From assembly GCF_018863415.1 (NCBI RefSeq), contig NZ_JAHKSN010000006.1, positions 62,001 through 126,000 on the forward strand: a stretch of 64,000 bases of DNA, written 5' to 3'. The notes beneath the pieces were generated by a model. That model saw nothing but the letters and a program-made list of their open reading frames with translations, searched no databases and had not been told where the DNA came from. The position numbers were made by a program, and so were the translations under genes. The DNA is from Deinococcus aestuarii (lineage in GTDB: Bacteria; Deinococcota; Deinococci; Deinococcales; Deinococcaceae). Shown piece by piece: positions 63,221 through 64,000 of this stretch (position 1 is the stretch's first letter; each line of letters starts with the position of its first letter).

Positions 63221-64000
63221 ATGGCCCGCTCCTCCGCAGCCATCGACCTTCCCACCGCCACGGCGCTTCTTCGCGCCGATCTCCCCCAATTCGCGCACCT
63301 CGCCGTGACGCTCCTCGGCGAGGGCACCGACCACCTCGCCCTCGACCTGGGCGGGCACTACGTCTTCCGCTTCCCAAAACGACCAGACACGGCCGCCGCC
63401 CTCCAGAGCGAGGCGAGGCTCACCGGGTGGCTCGCCCCGGTGTTCCCCCTGGCGATCCCCAGGTACGAGTTTGTCCGGAGACTCGGCCAGGACCCGGCCC
63501 ACAGCTACGCGGGCTACGCGAAACTTCCCGGAACACCCGCCTTGTTCCGGGAGGCCCAGCACACCCCCTTCGCCGTCGTCGGACCTCCCCTCGGCACCTT
63601 TCTGCGTCGGCTGCACGACATGAGGGTCGAGGAGGCCCGGGCGCTCGGCGTCCCAGTAGAGGACGACCCCGGGCTCGACGAGTGGGCGCAGGAGGCATTG
63701 AGCGACCTCGCTCTGGCGGTGGAACGCGGGGAGGTGTCCACCGACGCCGGGAGGCAGTGGGAACACCTGCTGATGACCCCGCCCTCGCCCGAGACCGTCG
63801 CACCCTGCCTCATCCACGGTGACCTGGCCGCCGAGCACGTCCTGCTCGACGAGCAGGGCACACCGACGGCGGTGATCGACTGGAGCGACGCCGAGGTGGG
63901 TGACCCCGCCCGGGATTTGGCCGGTGTCCTGCACTGGGGCGGCGACGGACTGCTGCACCTGGTCCTGGAGACCTACGGCAGGGTGGATGAACGCACGCTG
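63221..64000 (+). CDS. Aminoglycoside phosphotransferase-family kinase, C-terminus cut by the window
   Basis: 260 residues are visible. The fold of APH/choline-kinase-like enzymes shows a nucleotide-loop region (LLGEGTDHLALDLGGHYVFRFPK), lysine and acidic residues of the N-lobe, the Brenner motif LIHGDLAAEHVLLDE (Asp as base; His in place of the usual Asn) and the metal-binding VIDWSDAEVGDPARDLA. It transfers phosphate from ATP to a hydroxyl on an unknown small molecule. The resistance label of the family should not be assumed. Confidence 0.85.
   Translation, partial: MARSSAAIDLPTATALLRADLPQFAHLAVTLLGEGTDHLALDLGGHYVFRFPKRPDTAAALQSEARLTGWLAPVFPLAIPRYEFVRRLGQDPAHSYAGYAKLPGTPALFREAQHTPFAVVGPPLGTFLRRLHDMRVEEARALGVPVEDDPGLDEWAQEALSDLALAVERGEVSTDAGRQWEHLLMTPPSPETVAPCLIHGDLAAEHVLLDEQGTPTAVIDWSDAEVGDPARDLAGVLHWGGDGLLHLVLETYGRVDERTL

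Overview
The window is high-GC bacterial DNA that reads as a Deinococcus (Deinococcota) replicon. The evidence is the family content (PRC-barrel/DUF2382 protein, WGxxGxxG tail protein, XPB-type helicase with its DUF790/Bax1 partner, twin stand-alone CheB-like proteins), the protein style, and several start codons placed 6-7 nt after a -10 box, as in leaderless deinococcal transcripts. The genus call is an inference from sequence style, not a database result.

Layout. 1-12985: sensory and envelope genes (diguanylate cyclase, Rcp1-like response regulator, two CheB-like paralogues, GAF protein, TrhA/hemolysin III, alpha/beta hydrolase, cold-shock protein, stress-type PRC/DUF2382 operon). 13440-16240: a decayed zone with broken copies of genes that are intact elsewhere in the window. 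16121-19434: two divergent AbrB/PIN toxin-antitoxin operons, one continuing by 4-nt overlap into a tyrosine recombinase, then a broken second recombinase. 19488-39269: a complete type I-C CRISPR-Cas locus. The operon (WYL regulator, cas3, a small unknown gene, cas5d, cas8c, cas7, cas4, cas1, cas2) runs on the minus strand between two arrays transcribed outward, with 30 and 83 repeats. 39378-44200: DUF1016 nuclease, dead IS110 remnant, SMI1/KNR4 protein, secreted metallo-beta-lactamase-fold/Excalibur protein with DUF3006. 44324-50228: NarL-type two-component pair, phospholipase A2 lipoprotein, Bax1-XPB pair. 50786-64000: Dam-like methylase, ROK regulator divergent from an esterase and a GH3 glycosidase lipoprotein, S9 peptidase, DNA polymerase IV, and a phosphotransferase cut by the window end.

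Most interesting observation. Between cas3 and cas5d, on the strand opposite to the cas genes, there is what looks like a solitary crRNA-like RNA gene. It has a stem-loop followed by the exact last 10 nt of the CRISPR repeats (GGATTGAAAC, 27721-27730), then a guide-like stretch starting AGTAAAAGGGT, then an intrinsic terminator (27756-27778). About 70 bp away, at 27650-27663, is TTC (the type I-C PAM) followed by AGTAATAGGGT. It matches guide positions 1-5 and 7-11, with mismatches only at positions 6 and 12, the bases that type I Cascade flips out of the heteroduplex. The target lies in the promoter region of the small gene that precedes cas5d and overlaps the RNA's own upstream region. This is the architecture of CreA/CreR-type guides that turn Cascade into a repressor, here in a type I-C locus.

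How the parts fit. The two arrays share leader motifs at matching distances from the first repeat, and their repeats differ only inside the hairpin, so a single Cas5d and Cas1-Cas2-Cas4 set can serve both. A terminator-like hairpin separates the interference genes from cas4-cas1-cas2. Around the CRISPR locus the window is rich in gene fragments and recombinase or transposase remnants, as expected of an accessory region shaped by repeated insertion and deletion.
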